Positions 30,910 to 40,642 of a stretch of DNA of 64,000 nt are shown here, piece after piece; the stretch's first letter is position 1; the number at the start of each line of letters is the position of its first letter. The notes below the pieces were generated by a model. That model was given only the letters and a program-made list of their open reading frames with translations. It ran no database searches and was not told where the DNA came from. The stretch covers positions 3,911,910 to 3,975,909 of the forward strand of contig NZ_CP031165.1 of assembly GCF_003344865.1 (NCBI RefSeq). The letters run 5' to 3'. This DNA comes from Euzebya pacifica (lineage in GTDB: Bacteria > Actinomycetota > Nitriliruptoria > Euzebyales > Euzebyaceae). Position numbers and translations under genes: made by a program.

Positions 30910-32142
30910 TCACCCGGTTCGGAACGGGACCGGGTCGTGCTCGAACGCGTCCAGCAGGTCGAAGATCTCGGCGGCCTCGTACAGGCGATTGCCCCTGCCC
31001 GCGGTGACCTGGCGGACGATTCCGGCGTTCTGCAGCTCGACCACGGCGTCCTGGGCTGCCCTCCAGGTGACGCCGAGGCGCTCGGCCAGGTCCTTGGCAT
31101 GGAAGGCCGGTAGGTCGGCGAGGACGTCCAGGCTGGCGACCAGGGCGGAGTCCGATCGTGGCGCACGACGGCCGGCGGTGGTCCGGGCCGTCCGCAGGGT
31201 ACTCCCCCACTGCCGGCGCAGATCCTCCAGTCGTCGCGCCAGGCCGGTCGTTGCCTCGCATGCGAGGGTGATCGCCGGGGCGAAGGTCGAGATCCAGCCG
31301 TCGAGGTCGTTGCGGCGGAAGGCGTTGAGTCCGTCAACGTACCGCCGTCCCATGTTCGCGATGGCGATGGACACCGGTGGCATCACGGGTCCGAACCCGC
31401 CGCGGCGCAGGACGGTATGGACCAGGCATCGGCCGACCCGACCGTTGCCGTCGTGGAACGGATGGATGGACTCGAACTGCGCATGGGCCACCGCGGCGAC
31501 AACCGTCGGCGACAGGTCCTGCCGCGTGTTGACGAAGTCCACGAGGTCAGCAACCAGGTCGTTGACCCGGGCCGCCGGTGGACCGACGTACTCCGCATCC
31601 TTCGGGGTCGTTCCACCGATGAAGACCGGCTCGGTCCGGAACGTCCCGGCCCGTTCCCGATCCTCCCGAACGCTCGACGTGGCCATCAGCATCCCGTGCA
31701 TCGACTGGATGTCGGTGACCTCGAAGGGCGTGCTGGCCGCTCCGATCTCCACCGCGGCCGCCAGGGCGTGGACGTTGCCAAGGACCCGGCGGGCCTCGTC
31801 GTAGGACTGGCCGGGCGCGCCACGCTCGGCTTCGGCCAGCCGCCGGTGGGAGACCCGCAACGCCTCGATCCATGACGACGCGACTGCTTCGGATCGCAGC
31901 AGGCTGCGCCCGAGCGTCTCCAGGCCGGCCGTTCCGGCACCGGCCTGATCCATCCGCGCGAGCGCGGCTTCCGCGTCGGCGACGTCACTGGCGGCATGCC
32001 CGGCGAGGACGATGTCGATGTCGGCAACCGGTGTCGGGACGAAGGCCTCGTAGGTCATGGCCCGACGGTTGGCACGCCCGCCGTAGCCGCCAGGATCGGC
32101 TGGACGCTGCTGCGCCACGTAGGTCCCTCGCGTGAACCGCAT
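30910..32142 (-). CDS. Fic-family AMP-transferase-like protein with C-terminal winged helix
   Basis: A 410-aa protein. The Fic core motif HPFHDGNGRVGRCL is complete (catalytic His, DGNGR phosphate loop). The upstream loop AGTFRTEPVFIGG and the N-terminal helix with SSWIEAL fit class II Fic proteins; the inhibitory Glu is present, though the next residue is Ala rather than Gly/Asn. The C-terminus (about 330-405, FHAKDLAERLGVTWRAAQDA) is a winged helix. The family AMPylates proteins, and some members regulate their own genes. ATG 32142 has ACGAGGT upstream; a TTG seven codons earlier abuts the palindrome. No separate antitoxin gene is seen. Confidence 0.88.
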   Translation of the reverse strand: MRFTRGTYVAQQRPADPGGYGGRANRRAMTYEAFVPTPVADIDIVLAGHAASDVADAEAALARMDQAGAGTAGLETLGRSLLRSEAVASSWIEALRVSHRRLAEAERGAPGQSYDEARRVLGNVHALAAAVEIGAASTPFEVTDIQSMHGMLMATSSVREDRERAGTFRTEPVFIGGTTPKDAEYVGPPAARVNDLVADLVDFVNTRQDLSPTVVAAVAHAQFESIHPFHDGNGRVGRCLVHTVLRRGGFGPVMPPVSIAIANMGRRYVDGLNAFRRNDLDGWISTFAPAITLACEATTGLARRLEDLRRQWGSTLRTARTTAGRRAPRSDSALVASLDVLADLPAFHAKDLAERLGVTWRAAQDAVVELQNAGIVRQVTAGRGNRLYEAAEIFDLLDAFEHDPVPFRTG

Positions 32143-32163
32143 CCGACGACCTCGTTCGTCCAA

Positions 32164-32192
32164 AATAGTAGGATAGAATCTATCCTACTATT
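32164..32192. promoter_or_regulatory. 29-bp perfect palindrome at the fic start
   Basis: A palindrome with 14-bp arms (AATAGTAGGATAGA and its complement TCTATCCTACTATT) around a single central base lies 22 bp upstream of the fic ATG. It is extremely AT-rich for this genome. A second partial copy, ATTCTATCC (32190-32198), overlaps its right end. It is a strong operator candidate, probably for the Fic protein's own winged helix. As RNA it would be a weak AU hairpin, so it is not a likely ftsY terminator. Confidence 0.65.
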
Positions 32193-32228
32193 CTATCCCG
32201 GCCTCGCGGTTGGAAAGGACTCCCGCGA

Positions 32229-33500
32229 TCAGGCGGTGCCGTCGCCCTGCTGGTCGTCCTGCTGGTCAGCGACCAGCTCGGCCAGCTCGGCGTCGAAGTC
32301 CTCGAGCTCGACATCCTGCACGACCTCGGCGAACAGCGCGTCGATGAACGCGTCGGGATCGAACTCGGCCAGGTCCTCGATGCCCTCGCCGAGGCCGACG
32401 AGCTTGACGGGCAGGCCGAGGGCGCGCTGGATGGCGATGACGATGCCGCCCTTGGCGGTGCCGTCGAGCTTGGTGAGGACGACACCGGTGACCTCGACGG
32501 CCTCGGTGAACGCCTTGGCCTGCGACAGGCCGTTCTGGCCGGTGGTGGCGTCGATGACCAGCAGGACCTCGTCGAGGTGCTCGGCCTCGCGCACGACGAC
32601 CTTCTTGACCTTGGTCAGCTCGGCCATCAGCTCCTTCTTGTTCTGCAGCCGGCCGGCGGTGTCGATCATCAGCAGGTCGGCGTTGGCGGCGGTCGCGGCC
32701 TTCCAGCCGTCGAAGGCGACGGCGGCCGGGTCGGCCCCCTCGTCCTGGCGGATGACGCGGGCGCCGGAGCGTTCGCCCCAGATCTCCAGCTGTTCGGACG
32801 CGGCAGCACGGAAGGTGTCGGCGGCGGCCAGGACAACCTTCTCCCCCGCGTCGACGTGGCGCTTGGCGAGCTTGCCGATGGAGGTGGTCTTGCCGGTTCC
32901 GTTGACGCCGGTGAACAGCCACACGGTGGTGCCCTCGGGACGGCGGGCCATGGTCCGGTCGGCGGTGCCGAGCTCGAGGCGCAGGACCTCCTTGAGGAGC
33001 GCGAGCGCCCCCGCGCCGTCGGTGATGCCCTGTTCCTTCACGCGGGCACGAAGGCCCTCGACCAGCTCGAGGGTGGCGTCCACGCCGACGTCGGCGGCGA
33101 TGAGGGACTCCTCCAGCTCCTCCCACGCCTCTTCGGTGAGGCCGCTGGAGAAGATGCCGCGGAGGTTGCTGCCCAGCGCCGACGAGGCGCGGGTCAGCTG
33201 CTGGCGGAACCGCTGGACGAGGCTCATCGGCTCGTCGACGACGACCACGTCGGGCTCGTCCTCGGTGAGCAGGTTCGGGCCGCCCGGGTAGGGGTCGATG
33301 TCCTCGTCGGGCTCGGGCGTCTCGATGGCCGGCGTCTTCGCCGGATCGATCGCGTCCTCAGTGGGGGTCGAGGAGGGGGTCGGAGCCTTCGTCTCGGGGG
33401 GCAGGGTGGCGGTGCCGCCCTTGGACCGCCCGACGAAAAGGCCACCGACGACCACGAGGGTCAGGACGGCAACGACCGCGAGGATGATGATGAGTTCCAT
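32229..33500 (-). CDS. ftsY: SRP receptor FtsY
   Basis: FtsY, 423 aa, is the membrane-docked receptor for Ffh. It starts with a true transmembrane helix (MELIIILAVVAVLTLVVVGG), then an acidic/Pro linker, N domain (from SLVQRFRQQLTRASSALGSN), and G domain with GVNGTGKTTSIGKLA, AADTFRAAASEQL, IDTAGRLQNKKEL and TKLDGTAKGG. ATG 33500 makes the helix N-terminal. Confidence 0.96.
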   Translation of the reverse strand: MELIIILAVVAVLTLVVVGGLFVGRSKGGTATLPPETKAPTPSSTPTEDAIDPAKTPAIETPEPDEDIDPYPGGPNLLTEDEPDVVVVDEPMSLVQRFRQQLTRASSALGSNLRGIFSSGLTEEAWEELEESLIAADVGVDATLELVEGLRARVKEQGITDGAGALALLKEVLRLELGTADRTMARRPEGTTVWLFTGVNGTGKTTSIGKLAKRHVDAGEKVVLAAADTFRAAASEQLEIWGERSGARVIRQDEGADPAAVAFDGWKAATAANADLLMIDTAGRLQNKKELMAELTKVKKVVVREAEHLDEVLLVIDATTGQNGLSQAKAFTEAVEVTGVVLTKLDGTAKGGIVIAIQRALGLPVKLVGLGEGIEDLAEFDPDAFIDALFAEVVQDVELEDFDAELAELVADQQDDQQGDGTA

Positions 33501-33556
33501 GGCGACTCGCAGGCTACCGCCGGACGCCGACATCGCCGCTGTCCGCCGGGCGGCTC

Positions 33557-34549
33557 GTGCGATGGTTGACCCCATCTCCAGCGCATGAGAACGTCAGTCG
33601 AGCGGGAACCGAGACGGCCCGCGTGGCGAGGGGACAGCATGGCGCGGGCCTTCCGATACTCGTGACCGGCGCGAACCGGTCGGGCACGACGTGGATGGGC
33701 AACGTCCTGTCGCTGGCCGTCGATGTGGCGTACGTCCACGAGCCGTTCAGCCCGTCGCTGGACCCGGCGGTCAGCCGGATCCCGACCCGCGCCCATTTCA
33801 CGTACGGCACGACGCTGGACCCGGTGCAACGGGCGGCGCTGGATCGGTTGCTGGCCGGGCGGCTGCCGAACCCGTCGGGCTGGCGGCGGGACATCACGGC
33901 CTGGAAGCCGTTCGGCATGGGGGTCCGCGAGGTCGGCCGCGCGCTCGGCCGACGCCGGCGACGGGTGTTGATCAAGGATCCGACGGCGTGCCTGCTGTCC
34001 CCTGCGGTTCAGGCGGCAACGGGTGGGCCGGTCGTGTTCATGGTCCGCCGCCCGGAGGCCTACGTGAGCAGCATCACCCGTCTGGGCTGGGGGTTCGACT
34101 TCGCCGTCTGGGCCGACGACGATCAGCTGATGGACCTGCTGGGTGACGTGGCCGAGGAGGTGGAGCGGGCGGCGACGACGGACCTTCCCGTCTTCGACCA
34201 GGCGATCACCATCTACAACGGCATCTACACGATGGCCGACAGGTTCAGGCAGGACCACCCCGACTGGCTGTTCCTGCGGCACGAGGAGATGGCCGCCGAC
34301 CCGCTGGAGACCCTGCCCCCCGTGTACGAGCAGCTCGGCCTCGCCTGGACGCCGGAGGTCGCCCGAGCGGTGGATCGCGACAACGTCAGGGCGCCGTCCA
34401 AGGACATTGCCCCGGCCGAGTTCCGCACGGTGGTCCGGCAGAGCTCGGCCACGGTGGACACGTGGCGGTCCCGGCTGGACGACGACCAGGCCGCGACCAT
34501 CAGGTCACGAACCGAAGCCGTCGCCAGCCACTTCTACGACAACGCCTGA
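33557..34549 (+). CDS. PAPS-type sulfotransferase
   Basis: About 300-330 aa. The 5' PAPS-binding loop TGANRSGTTWMGNVLSL lies near the N-terminus and a 3'-phosphate-type motif VFMVRRPEAYVSSITRLGW at about residue 160. This matches the sulfotransferase family (PF00685/PF13469 types), which transfers sulfate from PAPS to an acceptor. The start is uncertain: GTG 33557 gives a longer N-terminus, while GTG 33623 would begin 14 residues before the PAPS loop. Acceptor unknown; it is divergent from ftsY. Confidence 0.8.
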   Translation: MRWLTPSPAHENVSRAGTETARVARGQHGAGLPILVTGANRSGTTWMGNVLSLAVDVAYVHEPFSPSLDPAVSRIPTRAHFTYGTTLDPVQRAALDRLLAGRLPNPSGWRRDITAWKPFGMGVREVGRALGRRRRRVLIKDPTACLLSPAVQAATGGPVVFMVRRPEAYVSSITRLGWGFDFAVWADDDQLMDLLGDVAEEVERAATTDLPVFDQAITIYNGIYTMADRFRQDHPDWLFLRHEEMAADPLETLPPVYEQLGLAWTPEVARAVDRDNVRAPSKDIAPAEFRTVVRQSSATVDTWRSRLDDDQAATIRSRTEAVASHFYDNA

Positions 34550-34567
34550 CGATGGGCCGCGCTGGGG

Positions 34568-36862
34568 TCAGCCCGGGCCGGAGCGGTACACGTCGTAGCC
34601 GCCGAGCGCGTTCTGGTGTTCGTCGTTGCCGTCGTGGAGCGCGGCGAAGTGGTCGGTGACGACCGTGCCATCGTCTGCCACGTCGGCACGTATCGGGCAG
34701 TTGTTGGAGTCACCGGGCCCCTGGTCGATCCGGGTGATCGTGCCGTCGAGGACCGAGAAGCGGAACACGCCACAGCCGAACCGGCCGGTGGCAGTCGGGT
34801 CGTTGCTGCTGGCGAAGACCGCCCAGCGGCCGTTGGTCGACAAGCCGGCGGTGGCCTCGGTGTAGATGCCGCCAGCGGGGTCGGGGCCGGTCAGCCGGAC
34901 CGTCGTCCCCGTCGACCGGTCGCGGAGGTAGACCTGCCCGGACTCGGCGCCGTCGCCGGCAACCAGGTCCCCGGCGGTCGAGGCGAACGTCACCACCGAG
35001 GCATCGTGGCTGACGCCGACCTCGCTGGACGGGTTGAAGTCCGTCGTCGTCCCGGCATGGCCGTCTGGGCCGACCGAGATCAGCTCGAGGGTGCCGGTGG
35101 TGATGTCGTACAGGTAGGTGTCGGCACCGTCGTTGTCGTCTCCTGGCAGGAGCCCCGTGGCAGTCATGAAGACCAGCGCGGTGCCGTCGCCCGACAGCTT
35201 GGGTCGGGTGCCGCCAGCGGCTTCGACCGGCGCGCCGTCCGGGGTCCGGACGACCCCGACCTCTCCGCTGTCCAGGTCGTGCCACCACATCCAGTAGCAC
35301 GCGCAGCCGGCATCCTGACCGACGTCGCCCTGGGAGACGTAGGAGACCACCGACCCGTCGGCATCGATCGAGGGGCTGCCGACGTAGTTGCCCGGGGCGC
35401 CGGTGCCGTCGATCGAGACGTGGGCGGTGTCGCCGGTCTGGAGGTCGTGCACGTAGGCGCTGCGGAGCTGCCCGAGGTCTCCGCCGGCGAGGGTCTGGTC
35501 CTCGCTGGTGAACACGACCCAGCGGCCGTCGGCCGACACTTGTGCTTCCGGGTCGAAGGTGGCTGCGGGGCTCCCGTCGGGGGTGCGGTCGATCATGACG
35601 AGGCCGTCGGCGGTGTGCGCCCACACGTGCAGGGCCCCGTCGGCGTCAGGCGACAACGGTCCGTCGCTGAGGAACGCCACGGTGCGCCCGTCTGCGGAGG
35701 TTGACGGCGCGTATCCGCCGGCCGCAATGCCGTCTGGGTCGGTGCTGAGCAGCTCCAGCGGGCCACCGGCCGGGCTGTCCGGTGGCAGGCCGAGGGTGAC
35801 GCGGGCCTCCTCGCAGAGGGAGGGGACGACCACACAGGTCAGCACCGGGCTGCCATCGGCGGGCACGACCGCATAACCGGGGTCGGTCGCCCCGTCACGC
35901 AGCCAGTCCAGCGTGGCCGGCGGCAGGGTGTCACCGGTCGCCAGCACGATCGGCGCGTCCAGCAGCGCCGCATGGGCTGCCGCGGCGAACCCGCCGGCCC
36001 AGGCGTCGGGGGCCTGGCCCTGCACGAGAACGACGTGATCGGCCTCGGCAGCCGTCGGGGCACCCAGCTTGTCGGCCACCGCAAGGGCGGTCTCGGCCCG
36101 GCTGTTGCCGGCCAGCCGTTCGGTAGTGATGCCCATGTCGCGGATCTGCTGCTCCACCGCAGCTGAGATCGCCGCCGTGCCACCCATGATCTCCACCCGC
36201 GTGATGCCGGCCTCGGCCAGGTAGGCGCGGGTGGGCTCGGTCAGGGTGTCGGTCTGGGTCAGCAGCACCGGCCACCCGAACTCCGCTGACATGCCACCGG
36301 CGGCGATCGAATCGGCGAACCCCTGGGTCAGGTCGGTCGCACCGGGTGCAGGGAACGCCCGGGCGAGGATCACCGTGTCCGCCCCAGCCGCGTCGTTGCG
36401 GGCGATGTCGATCGCCGTCTCGAACCGCGACCCACCTGCCCGCCGCTCGACCGCAAGGCCCAGGTCCTGCAGCTCCTGGTCGATCGCCGGCTGGACCGCC
36501 GCCTCACCACCCAGGATGACCGCACGCGTAGAGCCGAGCCGCCGCACCTCCTCGACGACCGTCTCGGGCAGCGGACCCGCCGAGGGCACCAGCAGCAGCG
36601 GCGAGCGGGACTGCATCACGCCCGAGGCGAGGGCGTCGGCGAAGTCGTCGTCACGCCCGATCAGCACCGTCTCCGGTGCGGGGAGCGGCGTGGCCTGGCT
36701 GAGGGCCACGGCGATATCGACGTTCGAGAGAGGCGCCTCGTCCTTGACGATGACGAGGGTGTCGGACGGCTGAGATGACGACGGCGCAGGCATCCCGAGC
36801 ACGGCAACAACCACAGCCGCAACCACGACCCCCGCACCGCCGCACGAAGATGCGACGTTCAT
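34568..36862 (-). CDS. Secreted cell-wall-binding repeat 2 protein with beta-propeller-like domain
   Basis: A 764-aa exported protein. Signal peptide 1-30 (GVVVAAVVVAVLGMPAPSSS), then about three cell-wall-binding repeat 2 units (about 40-340: DDDFADALASGV, VILGGEAAV, RFETAIDIA, VEIMGGTAAI). The second half is made of TolB/PD40-like repeats (PSTSADGRTVAFLSDG, QVSADGRWVVFTSEDQ, PSIDADGSVVSYVSQG, LSTNGRWAVFASSN), probably a beta-propeller. No catalytic motif is seen. It is 53 bp downstream of smc and is unlikely to be functionally linked. Confidence 0.85.
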   Translation of the reverse strand: MNVASSCGGAGVVVAAVVVAVLGMPAPSSSQPSDTLVIVKDEAPLSNVDIAVALSQATPLPAPETVLIGRDDDFADALASGVMQSRSPLLLVPSAGPLPETVVEEVRRLGSTRAVILGGEAAVQPAIDQELQDLGLAVERRAGGSRFETAIDIARNDAAGADTVILARAFPAPGATDLTQGFADSIAAGGMSAEFGWPVLLTQTDTLTEPTRAYLAEAGITRVEIMGGTAAISAAVEQQIRDMGITTERLAGNSRAETALAVADKLGAPTAAEADHVVLVQGQAPDAWAGGFAAAAHAALLDAPIVLATGDTLPPATLDWLRDGATDPGYAVVPADGSPVLTCVVVPSLCEEARVTLGLPPDSPAGGPLELLSTDPDGIAAGGYAPSTSADGRTVAFLSDGPLSPDADGALHVWAHTADGLVMIDRTPDGSPAATFDPEAQVSADGRWVVFTSEDQTLAGGDLGQLRSAYVHDLQTGDTAHVSIDGTGAPGNYVGSPSIDADGSVVSYVSQGDVGQDAGCACYWMWWHDLDSGEVGVVRTPDGAPVEAAGGTRPKLSGDGTALVFMTATGLLPGDDNDGADTYLYDITTGTLELISVGPDGHAGTTTDFNPSSEVGVSHDASVVTFASTAGDLVAGDGAESGQVYLRDRSTGTTVRLTGPDPAGGIYTEATAGLSTNGRWAVFASSNDPTATGRFGCGVFRFSVLDGTITRIDQGPGDSNNCPIRADVADDGTVVTDHFAALHDGNDEHQNALGGYDVYRSGPG

Positions 36863-36915
36863 CGGCGGAGTATCCGCAGCCCCGCCCGGACCGTCAACGG
36901 CCTGTTTCGAATCTG

Positions 36916-39900
36916 TCAGGGTGTCCGGGCGAGGCCTGACTGGTCCAGCTTCCGGCTCACGACACGGGACACACCGGCGGAGCCCATGGACACGCCGTAG
37001 ATCGTGTCGGCGATCTCCATCGTCCGGCGCTGGTGGCTGACGATGATCCACTGGCTGAAGCCGCGGAACTCCTCCACCACGCTCAGGAACCGACCCAGGT
37101 TGGCGTCGTCCAGGGCAGCCTCGACCTCGTCGAGCACGTAGAACGGCGACGGGCGGGCGGCGAAGATCGCGAACAGCACCGCCAGGGCGGTCAGGGAGCG
37201 TTCGCCACCCGACAGCAGCGACAGGCGCTTGACCTTCTTGCCGGGCGGCCGTGCCTCGACCTCCACGCCGGTGGTCAGCATGTCGTCGGGGTCGGTCAGG
37301 ATCAGCTTGCCCTGCCCCCCGGGGAACAGCTTGGGGAAGATGTGCTCGAAGTGGCCGGCCACGTCGGCGAACGCGGCGGCGAACACCTCGCGGATCCGAT
37401 CGTCGACCGCCTCGACGACCCGCATCAGGTCCTTCTTGGACGTGCGCAGGTCCTCCAGCTGGCCGGTCATGAACTCGTGCCGCTCCTGCAGCGCGTGGAA
37501 CTCCTCCAGGGCCAGCGGGTTCACCGTCCCGAGCAGACCGATCTTGCGGGCCAGGTCGTCCTCGGCCTCGGCCAGCTCCGCGTCGCGTTCCTCGCCGCCC
37601 GCCAGCAGGTCGTCCTCGGGGTCGGCGGTGCGTTCCTTGAGGGCCGCCTCGCCGTCGTCGATGCCGATCTCGCGCAGCCGAGATCGGACGCCGTCGAGCT
37701 GCATGGACAGCTCCTGGCGGATCAGGTCCTCGCGGTGGCGGCTGTCGCGCAGGGACTCCAGCTGCTGGGCGAGCTCCGCCAGCTTGGAGCGTGCCACCCC
37801 CAGACGGCGCTGCTGCTCGGCACGCGCCTCCTCCAGCCGGTCGCGTTCGGCCGCAGCCTCGACGCGCGAGGCCTCGGCGCGGGCCAACGCCGCGCGGGCG
37901 ACGTGCTCGAGCTCGTCACAGCGGGCGATCGCGGCAAGGCGGGCCTTCTGGCGCCGCTCGCGTTCGGCCAGCTGGGCCTCGACCCGCTGGGCCTCCTGCT
38001 CCAGCGCCGCGATGCGACGCCGCAGCTCGCCGGCCTCCTGCTCGGCGGTGGAATGGTTCAAGCGGGCCTGCACCTCGGCCTCGCGGGCCTCGGTCAGGAG
38101 GTCGTCCAGCCGTTCGGCCTCGACGTCGCCGCCGCCCTCCTCGTCGGCGAACCGCGGGTCGGGCACGTAGGGCTCGGGACCGCGGGCCTCCAGCTCGTCC
38201 AGCTTCTCCTGCCGCGCCTTGGTCTGGGCGACCAGCTGGTCGTGCTGCTTCTGGACCTGGTCGCGCTCCCGGTGACAGCGGAACAGCTCCTTGTTCAGCC
38301 GTCCCAGCCGCTCGGCAGCGGAGGTGATCTGGGCGTCGGACTCCTGCATCTGCGCCTGGGCGGTCTCCAGCTGCTGGCGGACCTCCTCCAGCTCCCGGTC
38401 GGCGTCGCCGACCTTGCGGTGCACGATCCGCAGCTCCGCACCGACCGCGTCGGCCTGCTGCTTGGCCTCCTCCGCCGCGGCACGCGACAGCACGGCGGTG
38501 TGGGCGACCGCTCCCCCACCGGCATGCCCTCGGGCACCGGCGATCTGCCCGTCGGTGGTGACGAAGACCAGCTCGGGCTTGGTGTCGGCCAGCCGCAGCG
38601 CCGTGTCGAGGTCGTCGCAGACGTAGACGCCGGCAAGGGCCCGGCGAGCTGCCGCGCGGATGCCGGGGTCGCCGTCGACCATGGGGGCCAGGGGCCGGGC
38701 GCCGATCGCGTCCAGCGACGGCTGGTCGGTCGGTTCGTTGTGCGGGGCCCCGGCGACCAGCAGGAGGGTGCGGCCGGCCTCGCGATCGGCCACGAAGCCG
38801 AGCGCCGATTCGGCGGCGGACCGGCCGGCGACGACGAGGGCATCGGCCAGCGGGCCGAGGGCAGCGGACACGGCGACGGCGTGGCCGTCGGCGACCTGCA
38901 ACAGCGCGGCGAGCGGGCCGAGGACGCCGTCGACCTGCCCCTTCTCGGCCGCCTCGGCCAGGACGGAGGCACCTTCGCTCGGTTCGGCGGACGCCGCGAA
39001 CAGCGCGTCGGCGCGGGCCTCGAGGCTCGCCCGGCGCCGTTCGAGCTCGCGTTCTTCCTTGGCGGCGTCGCTGGCGGCCTTCTGGGCCCGGGCGCGCCGC
39101 TCCTCCATGGTCCTGAGGTGGTCCGACAGGTCTGGGACGGCCGCGTCGAGGCGCTGGATCTCGTTCTGGACGGCGGTGACGTCGGCCTCGAGCTCGTCGG
39201 AGCGGTCCTGCTGGGCCTGCAGCTGGATGCTCAGCCGGCCCTCCTCACCGGAGGCCTGCGCCAGGGAGCTGCGCAGCCCCCCGATCTCGCCCTCCCAGCG
39301 GATCTGGCGTTCGCGGGCCTCGACCCGACGACGGGCCTCCGCAGCGGCCGCCTGCTCGTGGGCGCGGCGCGCCTGCTCGGCATGACGGGTGTGCTGGCGG
39401 GCGCGTTCCAGCAGGCCGGAGGTGGTGGTGACGTGTTCGGCGACCTCCGCCAGGTGGCCGCGGTCGCGCTGTGCCTCACCGCGAAGCTCCTCGGGGTCGC
39501 GACCGGCGACGGGTTCCTCGGCGGCTTCGGCTAGGCCGTTGCGACGTTCGACGATGCGCTCGACGATGCCGCTGGACCGCTCGACGAGGTTGGCGAGGGC
39601 GAACTGGGTCTCGGTGGCCAGGCGCACGGCCGGGGTCAGCTCCGACAGGCCCTGGGCGATGGCCTGCTCGTCCCGCTTGAGGGTGGCGTTGGTCTCCTCC
39701 AGCTCGCGCAGCCGCTGGTCGGAAGCCGAGCGGCTGGCCTGCTCGGTGGACCAGCGGTCCAGCAGTCGAGCCAGGTCACGCAGGCCGCGATCGGTGCGGA
39801 TGGCGTGCAGCTGATCGGAGAGGTTGCGGTGCTTGGCTGCGGCTTCGGCCTGGCGTTCCAGGGGGCGCAGCTGTCGGCGCATCTCGCTGAGCAGGTCGAC

Positions 39901-40473
39901 CAGTCGTTCGAGGTGGCCCTCCATCTGCCCGAGCTTGCGCAGCGCCCGTTCCTTGCGGCGGCGGTGCTTGAGGATGCCGGCCGCTTCCTCGATGAACGCG
40001 CGGCGTTCCTCGGGGCGGGCGTTGAGGACGGCGTCGATGCGTCCCTGCCCGACGATGGTGTGGGTCTCCCGGCCGAGTCCCGTGTCGGACAGCAGCTCGG
40101 CGACGTCCAGCTGGCGGCACTCGACGTCGTTGATCGTGTAGGCGTTCTCGCCGGTGGCGAACATGGCCCGGCCGACGGTGACCTCGGTGAACTCGATCGG
40201 CAGGCTGTCGTCGGAGTTGTCGATGGTGATCTCCACCGACGCCCGCCCCATGGCCTTGCGGCTGCCCGCACCGGCGAAGATGACGTCCGACATCGAACCA
40301 CCACGCAGGTCTTTGGCGGACCGGGTTCCCATCGACCACGTGAGTGCGTCCACGATGTTGGACTTGCCCGACCCGTTGGGTCCGACGATCACGGTGATGC
40401 CGGGCTCGAAGTCCAGCCGAGTCGAGTCGGCGAAGGACTTGAAGCCACGCAGGGCGAGAGACTTGAGATACAC
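36916..40473 (-). CDS. smc: Chromosome segregation ATPase SMC
   Basis: SMC, 1185 aa, drives chromosome organisation with ScpA/ScpB. N-terminal head with Walker A GPNGSGKSNIVDALTW and GRETHTIVGQGRIDAVL; long coiled coil; hinge about 505-650 (VDGVLGPLAALLQVADGHAV); second coiled coil; C-terminal head with LSLLSGGERSLTALAVLF and Walker B FYVLDEVEAALDDAN. GTG 40473 begins the canonical MYLKSLALRGFKSFA. scpA/scpB are not in the window. Confidence 0.97.
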   Translation of the reverse strand: MYLKSLALRGFKSFADSTRLDFEPGITVIVGPNGSGKSNIVDALTWSMGTRSAKDLRGGSMSDVIFAGAGSRKAMGRASVEITIDNSDDSLPIEFTEVTVGRAMFATGENAYTINDVECRQLDVAELLSDTGLGRETHTIVGQGRIDAVLNARPEERRAFIEEAAGILKHRRRKERALRKLGQMEGHLERLVDLLSEMRRQLRPLERQAEAAAKHRNLSDQLHAIRTDRGLRDLARLLDRWSTEQASRSASDQRLRELEETNATLKRDEQAIAQGLSELTPAVRLATETQFALANLVERSSGIVERIVERRNGLAEAAEEPVAGRDPEELRGEAQRDRGHLAEVAEHVTTTSGLLERARQHTRHAEQARRAHEQAAAAEARRRVEARERQIRWEGEIGGLRSSLAQASGEEGRLSIQLQAQQDRSDELEADVTAVQNEIQRLDAAVPDLSDHLRTMEERRARAQKAASDAAKEERELERRRASLEARADALFAASAEPSEGASVLAEAAEKGQVDGVLGPLAALLQVADGHAVAVSAALGPLADALVVAGRSAAESALGFVADREAGRTLLLVAGAPHNEPTDQPSLDAIGARPLAPMVDGDPGIRAAARRALAGVYVCDDLDTALRLADTKPELVFVTTDGQIAGARGHAGGGAVAHTAVLSRAAAEEAKQQADAVGAELRIVHRKVGDADRELEEVRQQLETAQAQMQESDAQITSAAERLGRLNKELFRCHRERDQVQKQHDQLVAQTKARQEKLDELEARGPEPYVPDPRFADEEGGGDVEAERLDDLLTEAREAEVQARLNHSTAEQEAGELRRRIAALEQEAQRVEAQLAERERRQKARLAAIARCDELEHVARAALARAEASRVEAAAERDRLEEARAEQQRRLGVARSKLAELAQQLESLRDSRHREDLIRQELSMQLDGVRSRLREIGIDDGEAALKERTADPEDDLLAGGEERDAELAEAEDDLARKIGLLGTVNPLALEEFHALQERHEFMTGQLEDLRTSKKDLMRVVEAVDDRIREVFAAAFADVAGHFEHIFPKLFPGGQGKLILTDPDDMLTTGVEVEARPPGKKVKRLSLLSGGERSLTALAVLFAIFAARPSPFYVLDEVEAALDDANLGRFLSVVEEFRGFSQWIIVSHQRRTMEIADTIYGVSMGSAGVSRVVSRKLDQSGLARTP

Positions 40474-40600
40474 GGTCGAGTGAAGGTTAACGGGCGTGGA
40501 CGGACGCCCGGATCAGGCCGGACGGCCGGGTGGCCGGTGCGGGTGGACGCTGGATGCGGTAGCGGGCAGGACGCCCGGGCCGCACATCGGACACAACAAG

Positions 40601-40626
40601 AGCCCCTGCCGGGTTCGGCAGAGGCT
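40601..40626 (-). terminator. Rho-independent terminator after the coiled-coil gene
   Basis: Arms AGCCCCTGCCG and CGGCAGAGGCT around a four-base GGTT loop form an 11-bp stem with one mismatch. On the minus strand the hairpin is followed by a T-rich CTCTTGTTGTG. It lies 17 bp after the stop of the 67-aa gene and 128 bp before smc, separating the two. Confidence 0.7.
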
Positions 40627-40642
40627 CGCGTCGTGTGGGCTG

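Noticed and set aside
37033-39534. Long open frame (833 codons) on the + strand inside smc
   Set aside because: High GC leaves antisense frames open; the minus-strand frame encodes complete SMC with all motifs, and the + strand product is low-complexity Leu/Gly/Gln-rich without homology.
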